Shown here: piece by piece, positions 21,886 to 22,635 of the stretch
How the letters are laid out: each line of letters starts with the position of its first letter
Numbering within the stretch: the first letter of the stretch is position 1
Assembly: GCA_028698975.1 (NCBI GenBank)
Contig: JAQVVK010000008.1
Span: 1 to 22,635, forward strand
Origin: Victivallaceae bacterium
GTDB taxonomy: Bacteria > Verrucomicrobiota > Lentisphaeria > Victivallales > Victivallaceae
Direction: 5' to 3'
DNA: 22,635 bases
The notes under the pieces: generated by a model
Database searches by the model: none
What the model was told of the DNA's origin: nothing
The model's input: the letters and a program-made list of their open reading frames with translations, nothing else
Translations under genes and position numbers: made by a program

Positions 21886-22635
21886 TTACTTCGCAGAAGC
21901 GACCGCCACCGCGACCGCCACCGAAGCACCTACCATCGGGTTGTTGCCCATACCGATCAACCCCATCATTTCGACGTGCGCCGGTACGCTGGAGGAGCCG
22001 GCAAACTGGGCGTCGCCGTGCATGCGACCCATGGTGTCGGTCATGCCGTAAGAGGCCGGGCCGGCTCCCATGTTGTCGGGGTGCAGCGTGCGGCCGGTGC
22101 CGCCGCCGGAGGCCACGCTGAAGTATTTGCGACCGTGTTCGATCGCCCACTTCTTATAGGTGCCGGCCACCGGGTGCTGGAAACGGGTCGGGTTGGTCGA
22201 GTTGCCGGTGATGGAAACATCGACGCCTTCCTTGATCATGATCGCCACGCCCTCGGAAACATCGTCGGCTCCGTAGCAGCGCACCGCCGCCTTGGCTCCT
22301 TCGGAGAACTTGGTCTCCTTGACGATCTTGAGGTCGCCGGTGTAATAATCATACTCGGTTTCGACATGGGTGAAACCGTTGATGCGGCTGATGATGTAGG
22401 CCGCGTCCTTGCCGAGACCGTTGAGGATCACCCGCAGCGGCTCGGTACGCACCTTGTTGGCCGTCTTGGCAATGCCGATGGCTCCTTCGGCCGCCGCAAA
22501 CGATTCGTGACCGGCGAGGAAGCAGAAGCATTTGGTCTCCTCACGCAGCAGCATCGCGGCAAGGTTGCCGTGGCCGATACCGACCTGGCGGGAATCAGCC
22601 ACCGAGCCGGGAATGCAAAACGCCTGCAAGCCGAG
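21886..22635 (-). CDS. GGGtGRT-family protein, C-terminal part (runs off the right edge)
   Basis: At least 249 residues, with the N-terminus beyond the window; the ATG at 22629 is probably internal because the frame stays open to the edge and the text begins mid-domain. The eponymous motif is seen as SGGGTGRTLHPDN, followed by the very conserved GPASYGMTDTMGRMHGDAQ and a Gly/Ala/Val-rich C-terminus (MGLIGMGNNPMVGASVAVAV). This is a widespread anaerobe family of unknown biochemical function, often found beside a NifU-like iron-sulfur scaffold gene. CFCFLAGHESFAAAEGAIG could supply Cys ligands. Downstream terminator at 21822-21845. Confidence 0.88.
   Translation of the reverse strand, partial: LGLQAFCIPGSVADSRQVGIGHGNLAAMLLREETKCFCFLAGHESFAAAEGAIGIAKTANKVRTEPLRVILNGLGKDAAYIISRINGFTHVETEYDYYTGDLKIVKETKFSEGAKAAVRCYGADDVSEGVAIMIKEGVDVSITGNSTNPTRFQHPVAGTYKKWAIEHGRKYFSVASGGGTGRTLHPDNMGAGPASYGMTDTMGRMHGDAQFAGSSSVPAHVEMMGLIGMGNNPMVGASVAVAVAVASAK

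Overview
This is a 22.6-kb chromosomal stretch from a Gram-negative bacterium, mostly GC-rich with two AT-rich islands. I see no phage, CRISPR or tRNA. A Lentisphaerota (Victivallales-like) or other PVC-group host fits best. The reasons are a PEP-CTERM-like surface protein, a GGGtGRT-family gene, a very small basic mS38/bS22-type protein, TadE-like prepilins and abundant hairpin repeats. The taxon is an inference from family content, because no marker gene was compared.

Left block (1-8280), all plus strand: a C-terminal processing protease, an AMP-forming acyl-CoA synthetase, three consecutive TadE/TadG-like prepilin genes whose first member overlaps the synthetase stop codon, endonuclease IV (nfo), and a 29-codon ribosomal-type peptide with a strong terminator. 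A 119-bp sequence at the window's left edge recurs perfectly, inverted, at 8388-8506, so this block is bracketed by inverted repeats. From 8281 to about 9000 lies non-coding repeat mosaic with several hairpins and an 86-bp direct duplication.

Middle block (9023-16765), all minus strand: a small Cys-rich hypothetical, an 81-aa hypothetical, then galM - CYTH phosphatase - lipoprotein, a VOC protein, and a compact operon reading SIS isomerase (gmhA-like) - uppS - cdsA - Lrp regulator - aminotransferase - divergent NAD kinase. The operon mixes envelope precursor steps (heptose, undecaprenyl carrier, CDP-diacylglycerol) with NADP and amino-acid metabolism.

The AT-rich gap at 16772-17213 separates this minus block from plus-strand dnaN and recF. 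It carries two perfect TTATTCACA DnaA boxes in opposite orientation, an AT-rich tract and an AAG-triplet run, so it is a candidate replication origin without an adjacent dnaA inside the window.

Right block: dnaN-recF converge on a very acidic zinc-ribbon protein. An 0.9-kb AT-rich region follows, holding an internally deleted IS5-like transposase remnant between 15-bp inverted repeats. Then come a secreted protein with a PEP-CTERM-like tail, a stand-alone Lrp ligand-binding (RAM) domain protein, two back-to-back terminators, and the C-terminal part of a GGGtGRT-family protein that runs off the right edge.
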